In this document: positions 8,376 through 17,267 of the stretch, piece after piece
Numbering within the stretch: position 1 is the first letter of the stretch
Layout: the number at the start of each line of letters is the position of its first letter
DNA from: Propionibacteriaceae bacterium
GTDB lineage: Bacteria; Actinomycetota; Actinomycetes; Propionibacteriales; Propionibacteriaceae
DNA length: 34,716 nt
Assembly (NCBI GenBank): GCA_025965155.1
Contig: JAOPXN010000101.1
Span: forward strand, 1-34,716
Direction: 5' to 3'
The notes under the pieces: model-generated
The model's input: only the letters and a program-made list of their open reading frames with translations
What the model was told of the DNA's origin: nothing
The model's database searches: none
Translations under genes and position numbers: made by a program

Positions 8376-9851
8376 TCAGCGGCTGCGGCGCCGGCCGGCG
8401 GAGAAGTCCGCCGCACTCCGCGACGACCCGGTGCGGGCCTGCTGACCGGGACCCTGTCGCCGGCCACCACCGTTGGATGGGCCGGAGCGAGCTGCGCCTG
8501 AACGGGGGCTGGACGAGCCTGTCCCGGCTGCGTTCGAGCGCTGTCCGGTGGACTCGCTCGGTCGGGTGCCGGCGCCGCCCCGACGCCTGCCGCCACCGGA
8601 GCCCCGACGGCCGGACTCGGTCCGCACCGGCCGATCCGCAGTCGCTGCGACCGGCGCCGGAGCGACGTACTCGGCCTGCGGCCCACTGACCAGCTCGATC
8701 ACCGAGTCGCCAGGTGCCACCGTGTGCTGCTTCGGCTTGATGGCAGCCTGCCGCATCAGGGTCCGGACATCGCCGGCCTGGCCGGGAGTGCCGATGGTGA
8801 CGACGATGCCCTCGGCGCCGGCGCGCGCAGTCCGACCGGAGCGGTGCAGGTACGCCTTGTGCTCGGCCGGCGGGTCGACGTGCACGACCAGTGCAACGTC
8901 GTCGACGTGGATACCGCGGGCCGCGATGTCGGTGGCGACCAGGACCCGGACGCTGCCTTCGCCGAAGGCGGCGAGGTTGCGTTGCCGCGCTCCCTGAGAC
9001 AGGTTGCCGTGCATGTCGACGGCCGGGACGCCCTGGCTGGTCAGCTGCTTGGCGAGCTTCTTGGCCGCGTGCTTGGTACGGGTGAAGGCAAGGGTCCGGC
9101 CCTGACCTGAGACCAGCTGGCGGATGACCTCGGCCTTGTGGTCGGGCGCGACCGTGAACACGTGGTGAGTCATCTGCGGCACTTCGGACGCGGCACTGTC
9201 CACCGAGTGGGTCACCGGATCGTGCAGGTAGCGACGCACCAGGACGTCGACGCCGCGATCCAAGGTGGCGGAGAACAGCAGCCGCTGGGTACGGCTCGGG
9301 GTGGCATCCAGCAGCCGCTTGACGGCGGGCAGGAAGCCGAGGTCGGCCATGTGGTCGGCCTCGTCCAGCACGGTCACCTCGACTGCGTCCAACCGCACAT
9401 GGCCCTGCTCAATCAGGTCCTCGAGCCGGCCGGGCGTCGCAATGCAGATGTCCATGCCGCGGCGCAGTGCTGCCACCTGCGGGCCCTGACCCACGCCACC
9501 GAAGATGCTCATGGTGCGCAGGCCGACGCTCACTGCCAGGGGCTCGACGGTCTGCTGCACCTGGGCGGCGAGCTCGCGGGTCGGGACGAGGATGAGTGCG
9601 CGGATGCGGCCGGCACGACGCGGCTTGTTCGAGGCCGACAGCACGGCGACGGTGGGCACCGCGAAGGCGACGGTCTTGCCGCTACCGGTTCGGCCACGGC
9701 CGAGGACGTCACGGCCGGCGAGGGAGTCGGGCAACGTGGCCGACTGGATGGGAAAGGCGCTGGTAATCCCGGTCGCGGCCAGGGCGGCAACCAGTGGTTG
9801 AGGGACGCCGAGCGCGTCGAACTGAACTGGGACAGGGTGAAGCTGGCTCAC
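8376..9851 (-). CDS. DEAD-box ATP-dependent RNA helicase with basic Arg/Gly/Ser-rich tail
   Basis: A 491-residue RNA-unwinding enzyme when started at GTG 9851, which has AGGA 5 nt upstream; the frame is open to ATG 9893 but no SD precedes that codon. Motifs in order: Q motif (Phe11, FPIQ 33-36), Walker A RTGSGKT (54-60), PTREL (90-94), DEAD (163-166), SAT (194-196), VATDIAARG (305-313) and HRSGRTARAG (336-345). From about residue 405 the tail is low-complexity and rich in Arg, Gly and Ser, typical of RNA-binding extensions of RhlE/CsdA-like actinobacterial helicases. Likely roles are mRNA decay, ribosome assembly or cold adaptation. It is transcribed alone. Confidence 0.92.
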   Translation of the reverse strand: MSQLHPVPVQFDALGVPQPLVAALAATGITSAFPIQSATLPDSLAGRDVLGRGRTGSGKTVAFAVPTVAVLSASNKPRRAGRIRALILVPTRELAAQVQQTVEPLAVSVGLRTMSIFGGVGQGPQVAALRRGMDICIATPGRLEDLIEQGHVRLDAVEVTVLDEADHMADLGFLPAVKRLLDATPSRTQRLLFSATLDRGVDVLVRRYLHDPVTHSVDSAASEVPQMTHHVFTVAPDHKAEVIRQLVSGQGRTLAFTRTKHAAKKLAKQLTSQGVPAVDMHGNLSQGARQRNLAAFGEGSVRVLVATDIAARGIHVDDVALVVHVDPPAEHKAYLHRSGRTARAGAEGIVVTIGTPGQAGDVRTLMRQAAIKPKQHTVAPGDSVIELVSGPQAEYVAPAPVAATADRPVRTESGRRGSGGGRRRGGAGTRPSESTGQRSNAAGTGSSSPRSGAARSGPSNGGGRRQGPGQQARTGSSRSAADFSAGRRRSR

Positions 9852-9982
9852 AAAATTCCTTACACAAACTGGTGGCCGTGGTTGCATGACCACTCACGTG
9901 TGAAGGAGAGTTGAGAAAGCGCCTTCGTCGGCGCACAGCAAACGACCTGTGGACGCGCTCGAATGCGCGCTTGTCTGGGCCA

Positions 9983-9988
9983 AGTCTA
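9983..9988 (-). promoter_or_regulatory. Possible extended -10 of the DEAD-box helicase gene, implying a long leader
   Basis: The minus strand reads TGCTAGACT, an extended -10 (TGn-TAGACT). A start about 7 nt downstream would give a 5' leader of roughly 125 nt before GTG 9851. Long leaders are common on cold-induced helicase mRNAs. No convincing -35 is present, so this is weak. Confidence 0.3.
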
Positions 9989-10145
9989 GCAGGGGAGGAA
10001 AGCGCTCGACACCACTGCACCGGATCTCGTAGCGTAGATATCCGCACCCGGTCAACGACTCGATCGGCCTCAGCGGTCGGCATTCCACCGACGCCGGGTC
10101 GCGAGGTGGTGTGACGCAAACCAACCCAGCAAGGACGTTTCCCTG

Positions 10146-11618
10146 GTGACTACGACCTCCACCGACCAGCAGCTCGCGCCGGCTCTGTCCCGCGATGATC
10201 GCAAAATCATCGCCACCTTACTGATCGCCACCTTTGTGGTGATCTTGAACGAGACGATCATGGGTGTCGCCATTCCGCGGCTGGTGGTTGATCTTGGGAT
10301 TACCACCAGCGTGGCGCAGTGGCTGTCGACTGCGTTCATGCTGACTATGGCGGTCGTCATCCCCACCACCGGTTTCCTGCTGCAACGGCTGTCCCGCCGT
10401 ACTGTATTCATTCTCGCAATGGGGCTGTTCTCCGCGGGGACCGCGGTGGCTGCGGCATCGCCGGGCTTCTGGATGCTGCTCTTCGGCCGGATTGTGCAGG
10501 CCTGCGGGACCGCGATCATGCTGCCCCTGTTGATGACCACCATCCTGACGCTGGTGCCTAAGGCGCGGCGCGGTCAGGTGATGGGCAATGTCAGCATCGC
10601 GATCTCGGTCGCGCCGGCGATCGGTCCGACCATCTCCGGCGTGATCTTGCAGTACCTGTCGTGGCGCTTCATGTTCGTGCTGGTGCTGCCGATTGCGGTC
10701 GCGTCGCTGATCTACGGCGCCCGAGGCCTCAAGGCCGGCAGCGAGCCGGGTAGTCAGCCGCTCGACATTGTGTCGGTGCTGTTGACGGTGCCCGCGTTCG
10801 GTGGCGTGGTCTTCGGTCTGACCCGCTTCGGTGAAAGCAGCGGCGGCTCCGGGTTGGCCTCCGCCCTGGTGCCGCTGGGCGTCGGCGTGGTCTGCCTGGT
10901 CGCGTTCGTCTGGCGACAGATTCGGCTTCAGTCCTCCGGCTGGCCGCTGCTGGATCTGCGTGCCTTCAGTTATCCGATGTTCCGTACCAGCGTCTCGCTG
11001 CTCTGCATCACCATGATCGCTCTCTTCGGGGTCGTCATCTTGCTGCCGATCTATCTACAGAACATCCGTGGTCTCGGCTCCTTGCAGACCGGCCTGATCC
11101 TCTTCCCAGGCGGGTTGCTGATGGGTCTGCTGGCACCCACCGTTGGCAAGATCTTCGACCGGTACGGCCCGCGGGCGCTGACCACCACCGGTGCGGTGCT
11201 GCTGACCGTGACCCTGTGGCGGTTCAGCACGGTGGATGCCCACACCCCGGTCTGGTTGCTGGTGACCCTGCACCTGATCCTCTCCCTGGGCCTTGCCTGC
11301 CTGTTCACACCGGCGTTCACCAGCGGCCTGAACCCGTTGCCGCCGAGCTTGTACTCGCACGGCAGCGCAATCTTGTCGACCCTGCAGCAGGTGGCCGGTG
11401 CGGCCGGGGTCGCGCTGCTGGTGACCATCCTGGCCGTCCGGACTCAGAACCTGGTGGCGAGCGGCGTACCGCCGCTCGTCGCGGAGAACGCGGGCATCAA
11501 CACCGCTTTTGCCGTCGCGTCGATGATCGGGATTGTGGCCGTGATACTCGCCCTTTTCATGCGAAATCCCACGCCGTCGGAGCGGCATCAGGAAATGGTT
11601 CTTCATGGCGGTCACTAA
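10146..11618 (+). CDS. MFS drug/solute exporter, DHA2 (EmrB/QacA) type
   Basis: A 490-residue membrane transporter with about 14 hydrophobic segments. The first helix has FVVILNETIMGVAIP, the DHA2 signature with an acidic residue in TM1, followed by QWLSTAFMLTMAVVIPTTG and the antiporter motif region IAISVAPAIGPTISGVI. Proteins of this group export drugs or lipophilic compounds using the proton gradient. The GTG start at 10146 follows AAGGAC about 9 nt upstream. No regulator is adjacent, and the 294 bp between it and the helicase start hold no other gene. The substrate cannot be predicted. Confidence 0.88.
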   Translation: MTTTSTDQQLAPALSRDDRKIIATLLIATFVVILNETIMGVAIPRLVVDLGITTSVAQWLSTAFMLTMAVVIPTTGFLLQRLSRRTVFILAMGLFSAGTAVAAASPGFWMLLFGRIVQACGTAIMLPLLMTTILTLVPKARRGQVMGNVSIAISVAPAIGPTISGVILQYLSWRFMFVLVLPIAVASLIYGARGLKAGSEPGSQPLDIVSVLLTVPAFGGVVFGLTRFGESSGGSGLASALVPLGVGVVCLVAFVWRQIRLQSSGWPLLDLRAFSYPMFRTSVSLLCITMIALFGVVILLPIYLQNIRGLGSLQTGLILFPGGLLMGLLAPTVGKIFDRYGPRALTTTGAVLLTVTLWRFSTVDAHTPVWLLVTLHLILSLGLACLFTPAFTSGLNPLPPSLYSHGSAILSTLQQVAGAAGVALLVTILAVRTQNLVASGVPPLVAENAGINTAFAVASMIGIVAVILALFMRNPTPSERHQEMVLHGGH

Positions 11619-11768
11619 AGGCATCGTCCCGACTTGGTAACGACTAAGACTGTTTATTTTGTGCTTAGGCGGCTGCACCTCTAGCCTTGTTTAGGACTGG
11701 CCGATCGGGGGGATCGAGACTGGGCTTGTCCCGTCTTTGCCAGCTCCGAACAAGGGGTGGCGCGATTA

Positions 11769-13853
11769 ATGCTGAGAAGAAGCCGTTCGTTCTCCGTACT
11801 GGTGGGTCTGGCTGTGCTCTCTGCGGGCGGTCTCGGGTCGGCGACGACAGCCTCCGCTGAACCCCCGCCGTCGGACGGGGGGCGTTACGTCGTCCGTACC
11901 AAGTCCGACACGGCAACCGCCCGCAGCGTCACCAGGCTGAAGTCGGCGGGACGATCGGTCACGGTCCGCTACAGCCAGGTGCTGAACGGCTTCGCCGCCG
12001 AGCTGTCGAGCGCCCAGGTGCGCGCGCTGCGGTCGGACCCAACAGTCGAGTCGGTGACGCCCGACGTACGGATCTCCATCGCTGCCCCTTCGACGGTCGA
12101 CGGAGCCGATGCGCGTGCCAACGCCTCCCTGAACCAGGCCGCACCGCCGTGGGGACTGGACCGCATCGACCAGCGGTCGAAAACCGGCGACGGCAAGTAC
12201 GGCTACGACACAACGGGCGCCGGGGTGACCGCCTTCCTGATCGACAGCGGCGTCAAGTTCAGCCATCGCGAGTTCGGCGGACGGGCGGTGAGCGGATACG
12301 ACTTCGTCGACGGCGACACCGACGCCTCCGACTGCCTAGGCCACGGCACCCACGTCGCCGGCACGATCGGGGGCGCAACGTACGGGGTTGCCAAGGCAGT
12401 CAAGATCGTGTCGCTTCGGGTCTTCGACTGTGAGGGAAGCGGCTGGGGCAGCGACTTCCTCTCCGCCCTGGACTGGGCGGTCAAGCACAAGCCAGCCGGC
12501 CCGTCCGTGGTGAACTTCAGCGGTGGGTCGGGCATCGACGCCGCATCCGACCAGGCCGTGGCCGCGACCGTGGCGCACGGGATACCCGTCGTCGTGGCGG
12601 CCGGGAACGAGGCATCGCCGGCCTGCGGCGGCAGCCCCGCGCGGGCTCCGCAGGCGATCACCGTCGCTGCCTCCGACATCAACGACGGGCGGGCCAACTT
12701 CTCCAACTACGGCAGCTGCGTTGACCTCTTCGCACCGGGTCTGGACGTGGTGTCCGCCGGACTCGACTCGAACACGGCCACCGCGACGATGAGCGGGACC
12801 TCCATGGCCACCCCGCACGTCACCGGTGCGGTCGCGCGGTTCCTGCAAAGCAAGCCCACAGCGACCCCGGCGCAGGTGAACGCCGCCCTGGCCGGCCGGG
12901 CCACCCGCGGCGTGATCGCCGATCCGCAGGGATCGCCTAACCTGCTGCTCTTCACGTCCGCGGCCTCCCAGACCCCGGGCGCTGCTGCGGGCGTCGTAGC
13001 ACAGCGGAACGAAGCTCAGAAGACCGGCTCGCTGCAGTGGTCCGCGCCGCTGTTCGACGGGGACTCCGCCGTCACCGGCTACCAGGTCACCCGGAGCGGA
13101 ACGGACGCGCAGGGGGCCGGCCAGGCAACAATCGACCTGCCTGCCACCGCCTCCAGCCACGTCTTCAATGAGCTGCGGGCCGGGGCCGCGTACACGCTGA
13201 CGGTACGGGCGCGGAACGCTGTCGGCCTCGGGCCGGCGGTGGCGCGCACCGTCGTCGCGACCCCGCCCTCGGCTCCGACCAAGGTGACCGGCCGGCGCAG
13301 CGACAAAGCCAAGTCGGCCACCATCGCATGGTCGGTTCCCAGCTCCACCGGCGGCCTGCGCATCGACAAGTACCGGGTCACGCGGGACGGCACCGACGCC
13401 CGAGGCGGCGGTCCGAAGACGGTCACGGTCTCGGGAAGCACCCGCAGCTATGCGTTCAGCACTCTGCGGGCGGGCGCCACCTACAACCTCCAGGTCCGTG
13501 CCATCACCGCCGCCGGTGCCGGTCCCGCCGCCGGCACCCGGGTCAAGCTGACCGCACTGCCGGGGAAGCCCCGGATCAAAACTCCCAAGGCGGGGTCGAC
13601 CAAGGACAAGACGGCTTCCATCCAGGCCTACTGGGCAACTCCCACGTCCGGCGGCGCTGTGAGGAGCTACCGGATCGAGGCGACCCGGACGAGCAGCGGC
13701 AAGAAGACCACTGTCACCCGGTCCGCGAAGGTCCGCGGCGCGAAGATCACCGGCCTGAAGCGTGGCGCCTCGTACAAGGTCCGGGTCTTCGCCCTCAACG
13801 ACGCCGGGACCGGGTCAGCGTCCAAGACCTCGACCGCCGTGAAGGCTCGCTGA
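11769..13853 (+). CDS. Secreted subtilisin-like serine protease (S8) with I9 propeptide and C-terminal fibronectin-III repeats
   Basis: A 694-residue extracellular protease precursor. The ATG at 11769 is preferred, with AAGGGG upstream; an in-frame GTG four codons earlier is possible. Residues 1-30 form a Sec signal ending ASA, and about 38-105 an inhibitor_I9 propeptide (RYVVRTKSD, YSQVLNGFAAELS). The S8 domain (about 125-400) has the full triad: Asp159 in LIDSGV, His192 in GHGTHVAGT and Ser345 in GTSMATPH, with Asn280 (AAGN) as oxyanion residue. Three fibronectin-III-like units follow (about 400-490, 495-590, 595-694), probably spacers or surface/polymer-binding modules. It should degrade external proteins after self-processing and lies alone between unrelated genes. 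Confidence 0.93.
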   Translation: MLRRSRSFSVLVGLAVLSAGGLGSATTASAEPPPSDGGRYVVRTKSDTATARSVTRLKSAGRSVTVRYSQVLNGFAAELSSAQVRALRSDPTVESVTPDVRISIAAPSTVDGADARANASLNQAAPPWGLDRIDQRSKTGDGKYGYDTTGAGVTAFLIDSGVKFSHREFGGRAVSGYDFVDGDTDASDCLGHGTHVAGTIGGATYGVAKAVKIVSLRVFDCEGSGWGSDFLSALDWAVKHKPAGPSVVNFSGGSGIDAASDQAVAATVAHGIPVVVAAGNEASPACGGSPARAPQAITVAASDINDGRANFSNYGSCVDLFAPGLDVVSAGLDSNTATATMSGTSMATPHVTGAVARFLQSKPTATPAQVNAALAGRATRGVIADPQGSPNLLLFTSAASQTPGAAAGVVAQRNEAQKTGSLQWSAPLFDGDSAVTGYQVTRSGTDAQGAGQATIDLPATASSHVFNELRAGAAYTLTVRARNAVGLGPAVARTVVATPPSAPTKVTGRRSDKAKSATIAWSVPSSTGGLRIDKYRVTRDGTDARGGGPKTVTVSGSTRSYAFSTLRAGATYNLQVRAITAAGAGPAAGTRVKLTALPGKPRIKTPKAGSTKDKTASIQAYWATPTSGGAVRSYRIEATRTSSGKKTTVTRSAKVRGAKITGLKRGASYKVRVFALNDAGTGSASKTSTAVKAR

Positions 13854-13883
13854 CGGGCGGTCGGTCACGCGTCGTCTTCGACT

Positions 13884-14480
13884 TCACGGTGCAGAGCCCT
13901 GCGGGTCGGACAGCGCGACGATGCCGAGCCGGTCGACCAGCAGCAGGAAGGCCTCGGCGAACGGCTGGTCCTGGGTGGCCTTCTGGATCCGGGGCCAGTC
14001 CAGCTGCTCCCGGATCGCGCGTACCACCGGCAGCAGCTGCTGGAAGTTGCAGTAGTGCTCGGACAGCGCCTGCAGCTTGGTGATCATGATCTCAGTGGGA
14101 TGTAGCACCGGGATCCGTACGCCGAGGACCTCCTGCTCGTCGGCGGAGGCGATCAGCTCGCGGTCGACCGGGGCTCCCTGCAGCTGGTGCAGGACGTCAA
14201 CCATCGAGTTCTCGCTGTAGGCCTTGAACAGCCAGTCCTCCGCTGGCCGCTCGATCCTAAAGCCCGCTGCAGCCAGGCTGTCGACAGCGGCCGCCACGTC
14301 CTGCTCCGCCACCACCAGGTCCACGTCGTGAACCGGCTCGGGGGCGCCGTGCACCCACAGGGCGTAGCTGCCGCCCAGGGCGAAGGGCACACTGTCCTCC
14401 TTGAGCGCCGACGCCGAACGCTTCAGCGCGTCGCGCAGTCCCAGGTCAGATTGTGCCTCGGTCGAGTCGTCGACAGTCAT
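13884..14480 (-). CDS. Nucleotidyltransferase-fold protein (AbiEii / MNT-like)
   Basis: A 198-residue protein with the minimal nucleotidyltransferase signature: GGS (residues 36-38, ALGGSYALWVHG) followed by HDVDLVV (Asp52, Asp54), then HPTEIMITKLQAL, where AbiEii-like proteins have a conserved Lys. The start at 14480 has GGAAGG 6 nt upstream; the frame continues to 14645 but there it is antisense to the neighbour. Relatives include type IV toxin-antitoxin transferases and uncharacterised housekeeping proteins. No AbiEi-like antitoxin is adjacent, so a toxin role is not supported. It diverges from the EEP gene with only 18 bp between the two start codons. Confidence 0.75.
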   Translation of the reverse strand: MTVDDSTEAQSDLGLRDALKRSASALKEDSVPFALGGSYALWVHGAPEPVHDVDLVVAEQDVAAAVDSLAAAGFRIERPAEDWLFKAYSENSMVDVLHQLQGAPVDRELIASADEQEVLGVRIPVLHPTEIMITKLQALSEHYCNFQQLLPVVRAIREQLDWPRIQKATQDQPFAEAFLLLVDRLGIVALSDPQGSAP

Positions 14481-14486
14481 GACGGA

Positions 14487-14492
14487 TACCTT
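14487..14492 (+). promoter_or_regulatory. -10 box of the EEP gene, overlapping the divergent gene's Shine-Dalgarno
   Basis: TACCTT ends 6 nt before ATG 14499, fitting leaderless transcription. Read on the other strand the same bases belong to GGAAGG, the ribosome-binding site of the nucleotidyltransferase gene starting at 14480. Confidence 0.5.
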
Positions 14493-14498
14493 CCTCGT

Positions 14499-15284
14499 AT
14501 GCGCTTGGCCACATTCAACATCCTGCATGGACGTACCCTGCGCGACGGGGTGGTCAACCTGGACCGGCTCGCCGAGGCTGTACGAATTTTGAACCCAGAC
14601 ATTCTTGCGCTTCAGGAGGTCGATCGGGACCAGCCCCGGTCCCACCAGGCCGACCTGACCGCGGTTGCCGCCGAGGCCATGGGCGCCGTCTCACACCAGT
14701 TCGCGGCAGCGCTGTCGGGTACGCCCGGAGCCACCTGGATCGACGCGACCGGAAGCGAGGCCCCCGGACATCCCTCGTACGGCATCTCGCTGCTGTCCCG
14801 ATATCCGGCGTCGAGCTGGCAGGTGATCCGGTTGCCACGCATTCCGTTCCGGTTCCCGATGTGGCTGCCGGGGCCGCGTAAGGTCATCGTCGTCGACGAG
14901 GAGCCGCGTACCGCGCTGGTCGGCCACTTCGACACCCCGGACGGGCCACTGGCGGTCGCCAACACGCACCTCTCGTTCGTACCGGGCTGGGGCCGGTACC
15001 AGCTTCAGCACATCCGCCGCGACCTGGCGGCCGCGCCCGGCCGGGTGGTGCTGATGGGGGATCTGAACATGCCGGCCCCGGTGCCCGAGCGGATCACCCG
15101 TTACCGCTCGCTCGCCAAGCACCCGACCTTCCCGCTCGAGAATCCGACCAAGCAGATCGACCACATCCTGGTCCGCGGCCATACCGGTGAGGTGGAGCAC
15201 AGCAGCGCTCCGGAGCTGCCGCTGTCAGACCACCGGGCGCTGGTGGTCGACTGGCGGATCAGTCCGACGCCACGCCGAGGCTGA
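14499..15284 (+). CDS. Endonuclease/exonuclease/phosphatase (EEP) superfamily protein
   Basis: A 261-residue metal-dependent phosphoesterase. Motifs run MRLATFNILHGR (start), LALQEVDRDQ (Glu40), GDLNMP, QIDHILV and LSDHRALVVDW, the DNase I/exonuclease III fold. The frame is open upstream to 14187, but that part is antisense to the nucleotidyltransferase gene, and the ATG at 14499 starts exactly at the conserved first strand. No Shine-Dalgarno is visible; a TANNNT box 6 nt upstream suggests a leaderless mRNA. Substrate could be DNA, RNA, phosphoinositide-like or sphingomyelin-type; the sequence does not decide. Its 3' end overlaps the convergent ArsC-like gene by 26 bp. Confidence 0.82.
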   Translation: MRLATFNILHGRTLRDGVVNLDRLAEAVRILNPDILALQEVDRDQPRSHQADLTAVAAEAMGAVSHQFAAALSGTPGATWIDATGSEAPGHPSYGISLLSRYPASSWQVIRLPRIPFRFPMWLPGPRKVIVVDEEPRTALVGHFDTPDGPLAVANTHLSFVPGWGRYQLQHIRRDLAAAPGRVVLMGDLNMPAPVPERITRYRSLAKHPTFPLENPTKQIDHILVRGHTGEVEHSSAPELPLSDHRALVVDWRISPTPRRG

Positions 15285-15708
15285 CTGCCAGCTGCCGGAC
15301 CTGGCGGGCGATGTCGTCGCGGACCAGCCGCATCCGTTCCATCCCCTCGATGCCGCGGTCGGACGGTTCGTCGACGTCCCAGTTCTCGAACCGGGTGCCC
15401 TCGACCGGGTCAACCGTGGCCTCGCTGCCGAGGGTGACGACGAGGTCGGCGCTGCGGACCGCGTCATCGGTCAGCTGGGTCGGCTTCTCGTGGCTGATGT
15501 CGATGCCGATCTCCGCTAGCGACGCAGCCGACAGCGGGTTGATCGTGGCGCCGGCTCTCGTCCCGGCCGAGGAGGCCTCGACCGTGTCGCCCGCCAGGTG
15601 GCGCATCAGGCCGGCGGCCAGCTGGGACTTGCCGCCGTTCTTGACGCACACGAACAGGAGGCGCGGGCGATGCTGCTCGGCGTGGTCACGCTCGCCGGTC
15701 GACACCAT
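15259..15708 (-). CDS. Low-molecular-weight phosphatase / arsenate-mycothiol transferase-like protein (ArsC family)
   Basis: A 149-residue LMW-PTP-fold protein. The P-loop is FVCVKNGGKSQLAAG with Cys21; the residue six after Cys is Lys27, where classical C-X5-R phosphatases have Arg. SSAGTRAG and ENWDVDEPSDRG are in the places expected for the family, the latter holding the acid-loop Asp. Cys21 is the only cysteine, so a thioredoxin-type Cys relay is impossible; a mycothiol-linked mechanism as in corynebacterial ArsC1/2 would fit. GGAAGGAAG precedes the ATG. It follows dnaB by 30 bp on the same strand, with no arsR or arsenite pump nearby, so a true arsenic role is uncertain. Confidence 0.75.
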   Translation of the reverse strand: MVSTGERDHAEQHRPRLLFVCVKNGGKSQLAAGLMRHLAGDTVEASSAGTRAGATINPLSAASLAEIGIDISHEKPTQLTDDAVRSADLVVTLGSEATVDPVEGTRFENWDVDEPSDRGIEGMERMRLVRDDIARQVRQLAVSLGVASD

Positions 15709-15738
15709 TGAAACTTCCTTCCCTTGAGGATGACGCCG

Positions 15739-17103
15739 TCAGTGCTGCATGTCGGTGAAGCGCGAGTAGTGGCCCTGGAAGGCCACGGTGATCACCTTGG
15801 TGGGCCCGTTGCGGTGTTTCGCGACGTCGAAGTCGGCCTCACCGGCCCGGTCGGACTCCTTGTCGTAGAGGTCCGGCCGGTTCAGCAGCACCACCATGTC
15901 GGCGTCCTGCTCCAGCGACCCGGACTCGCGGAGGTCCGACAGCATCGGCTTCTTGTCGGTCCGCTGCTCCGGACCACGGTTCAACTGCGACAACGCGACG
16001 ACCGGGACCTCGAGCTCCTTGGCCAGCAGCTTGAGCTGGCGGGAGAACTCCGACACCTCGAGCTGACGCGACTCGACCTTCTTGCCGGAGGTCATCAGCT
16101 GGATGTAGTCGATCACCACCAGCTTGAGGTCATGGCGCTGCTTCAGCCGGCGGGCCTTGGCCCGGATCTCCATCATGGTGAGGTTCGGGGAGTCGTCGAT
16201 GTACAGCGGCGCCTCCGACACCTGGCCCATCTTGGTGGCCACCCGGTGCCAGTCGTCGTCGCTCATCTTGCCGCCTCGGATGTGGCTCAGCGGGATGGAC
16301 GCCTCCGCGGACAGCAGCCGCATGGTGATCTCGATCTGGCTCATTTCCAGGCTGAAGATCGCCGACGTCAGGCCGTGCTTGATTGACGCCGACCGGGCCA
16401 GGTCCAGCGCCAGGGTGGACTTCCCGCAGCCGGGTCGCGCCGCGACGATGATCATCTGGCCCGGATGCAGGCCGTTGGTCAGGTCGTCCAACTCGGCGAA
16501 CCCGGTCGGCACCCCGGCCAGCTGGCCGCCGCGGGAGGAGATGGCCTCCATCTCGTCCAGGGTCGGCTGCATCAGCTCCGACAGCGGCTTGTAGTCCTCG
16601 CTGGCCCGCCGGTCGGTGACCGCGTACACCTCGGCCTGGGCCCGGTCGACGATCTGGTCGACGTCGCCCTCCGCCGCGTACGACATCTGCCCGATCCGGA
16701 TCGAGGCGTCCGCGAGCCGGCGCAGGATGCCCTTCTCCCGGACGATCTCGGCGTAGTAGCCGGCGTTGGCCGCGACGGGGACGCTGGCCAGCAGCGTGTG
16801 CAGGTACGGTGCGCCGCCGACCCGTCCGATCTCGCCACGCTTGGTCAGCTCATCGGAGACGGTGATGGCGTCGGCCGGCTCGCCCCGGCCGTACAGGTCG
16901 AGGATCGCCTCGTACACCTGCTCATGGGCCGGCCGGTAGAAGTCGACGCCACGCAGCACCTCGACCACGTCGGCGATCGCGTCCTTGCTCATCAGCATCG
17001 CGCCGAGCACGCACTGCTCGGCGGCCATGTCCTGCGGAGGTGTCCGATCGTGCGCTCGGGTGGCCTGGTCACCGTACGGCGACATCACCTCAGCAAGACT
17101 CAC
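15739..17103 (-). CDS. dnaB: Replicative DNA helicase DnaB
   Basis: A 454-residue hexameric 5'-3' helicase that unwinds DNA at the replication fork. The N-terminal primase-binding domain (about 24-125) begins PPQDMAAEQCVLGAMLMS; the RecA-like motor has Walker A RPGCGKST (223-230), IFSLEMS, LVVIDYIQLM and LRESGSLEQDAD. The GTG at 17103 is chosen for GGAGGAG 5 nt upstream; the frame stays open to 17505 but that extension is low-complexity, Cys-rich non-coding translation. No intein interrupts it, though actinobacterial dnaB genes often carry one. Usual partners rpsF-ssb-rpsR-rplI are absent; instead the gene is divergent from recQ across a DnaA-box-rich spacer. Confidence 0.97.
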   Translation of the reverse strand: MSLAEVMSPYGDQATRAHDRTPPQDMAAEQCVLGAMLMSKDAIADVVEVLRGVDFYRPAHEQVYEAILDLYGRGEPADAITVSDELTKRGEIGRVGGAPYLHTLLASVPVAANAGYYAEIVREKGILRRLADASIRIGQMSYAAEGDVDQIVDRAQAEVYAVTDRRASEDYKPLSELMQPTLDEMEAISSRGGQLAGVPTGFAELDDLTNGLHPGQMIIVAARPGCGKSTLALDLARSASIKHGLTSAIFSLEMSQIEITMRLLSAEASIPLSHIRGGKMSDDDWHRVATKMGQVSEAPLYIDDSPNLTMMEIRAKARRLKQRHDLKLVVIDYIQLMTSGKKVESRQLEVSEFSRQLKLLAKELEVPVVALSQLNRGPEQRTDKKPMLSDLRESGSLEQDADMVVLLNRPDLYDKESDRAGEADFDVAKHRNGPTKVITVAFQGHYSRFTDMQH

Positions 17104-17267
17104 TACCACTCCTCCGCGGTCGATCATTGATCTCTGGCCGGTCGAATCCCACCCGAGATCGCACTTGAACGGTACGTTTCTGCACTGACAATCCTGTGCA
17201 GCACACGCACATGCCCGCCACCGAACCTGCGCCAACCTACGCCTGCAGGACGGTCGAAGGAAGCGCG

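Noticed and set aside
13884-14480. Type IV toxin-antitoxin system
   Set aside because: Only a transferase-like protein is present; no antitoxin partner lies beside it.
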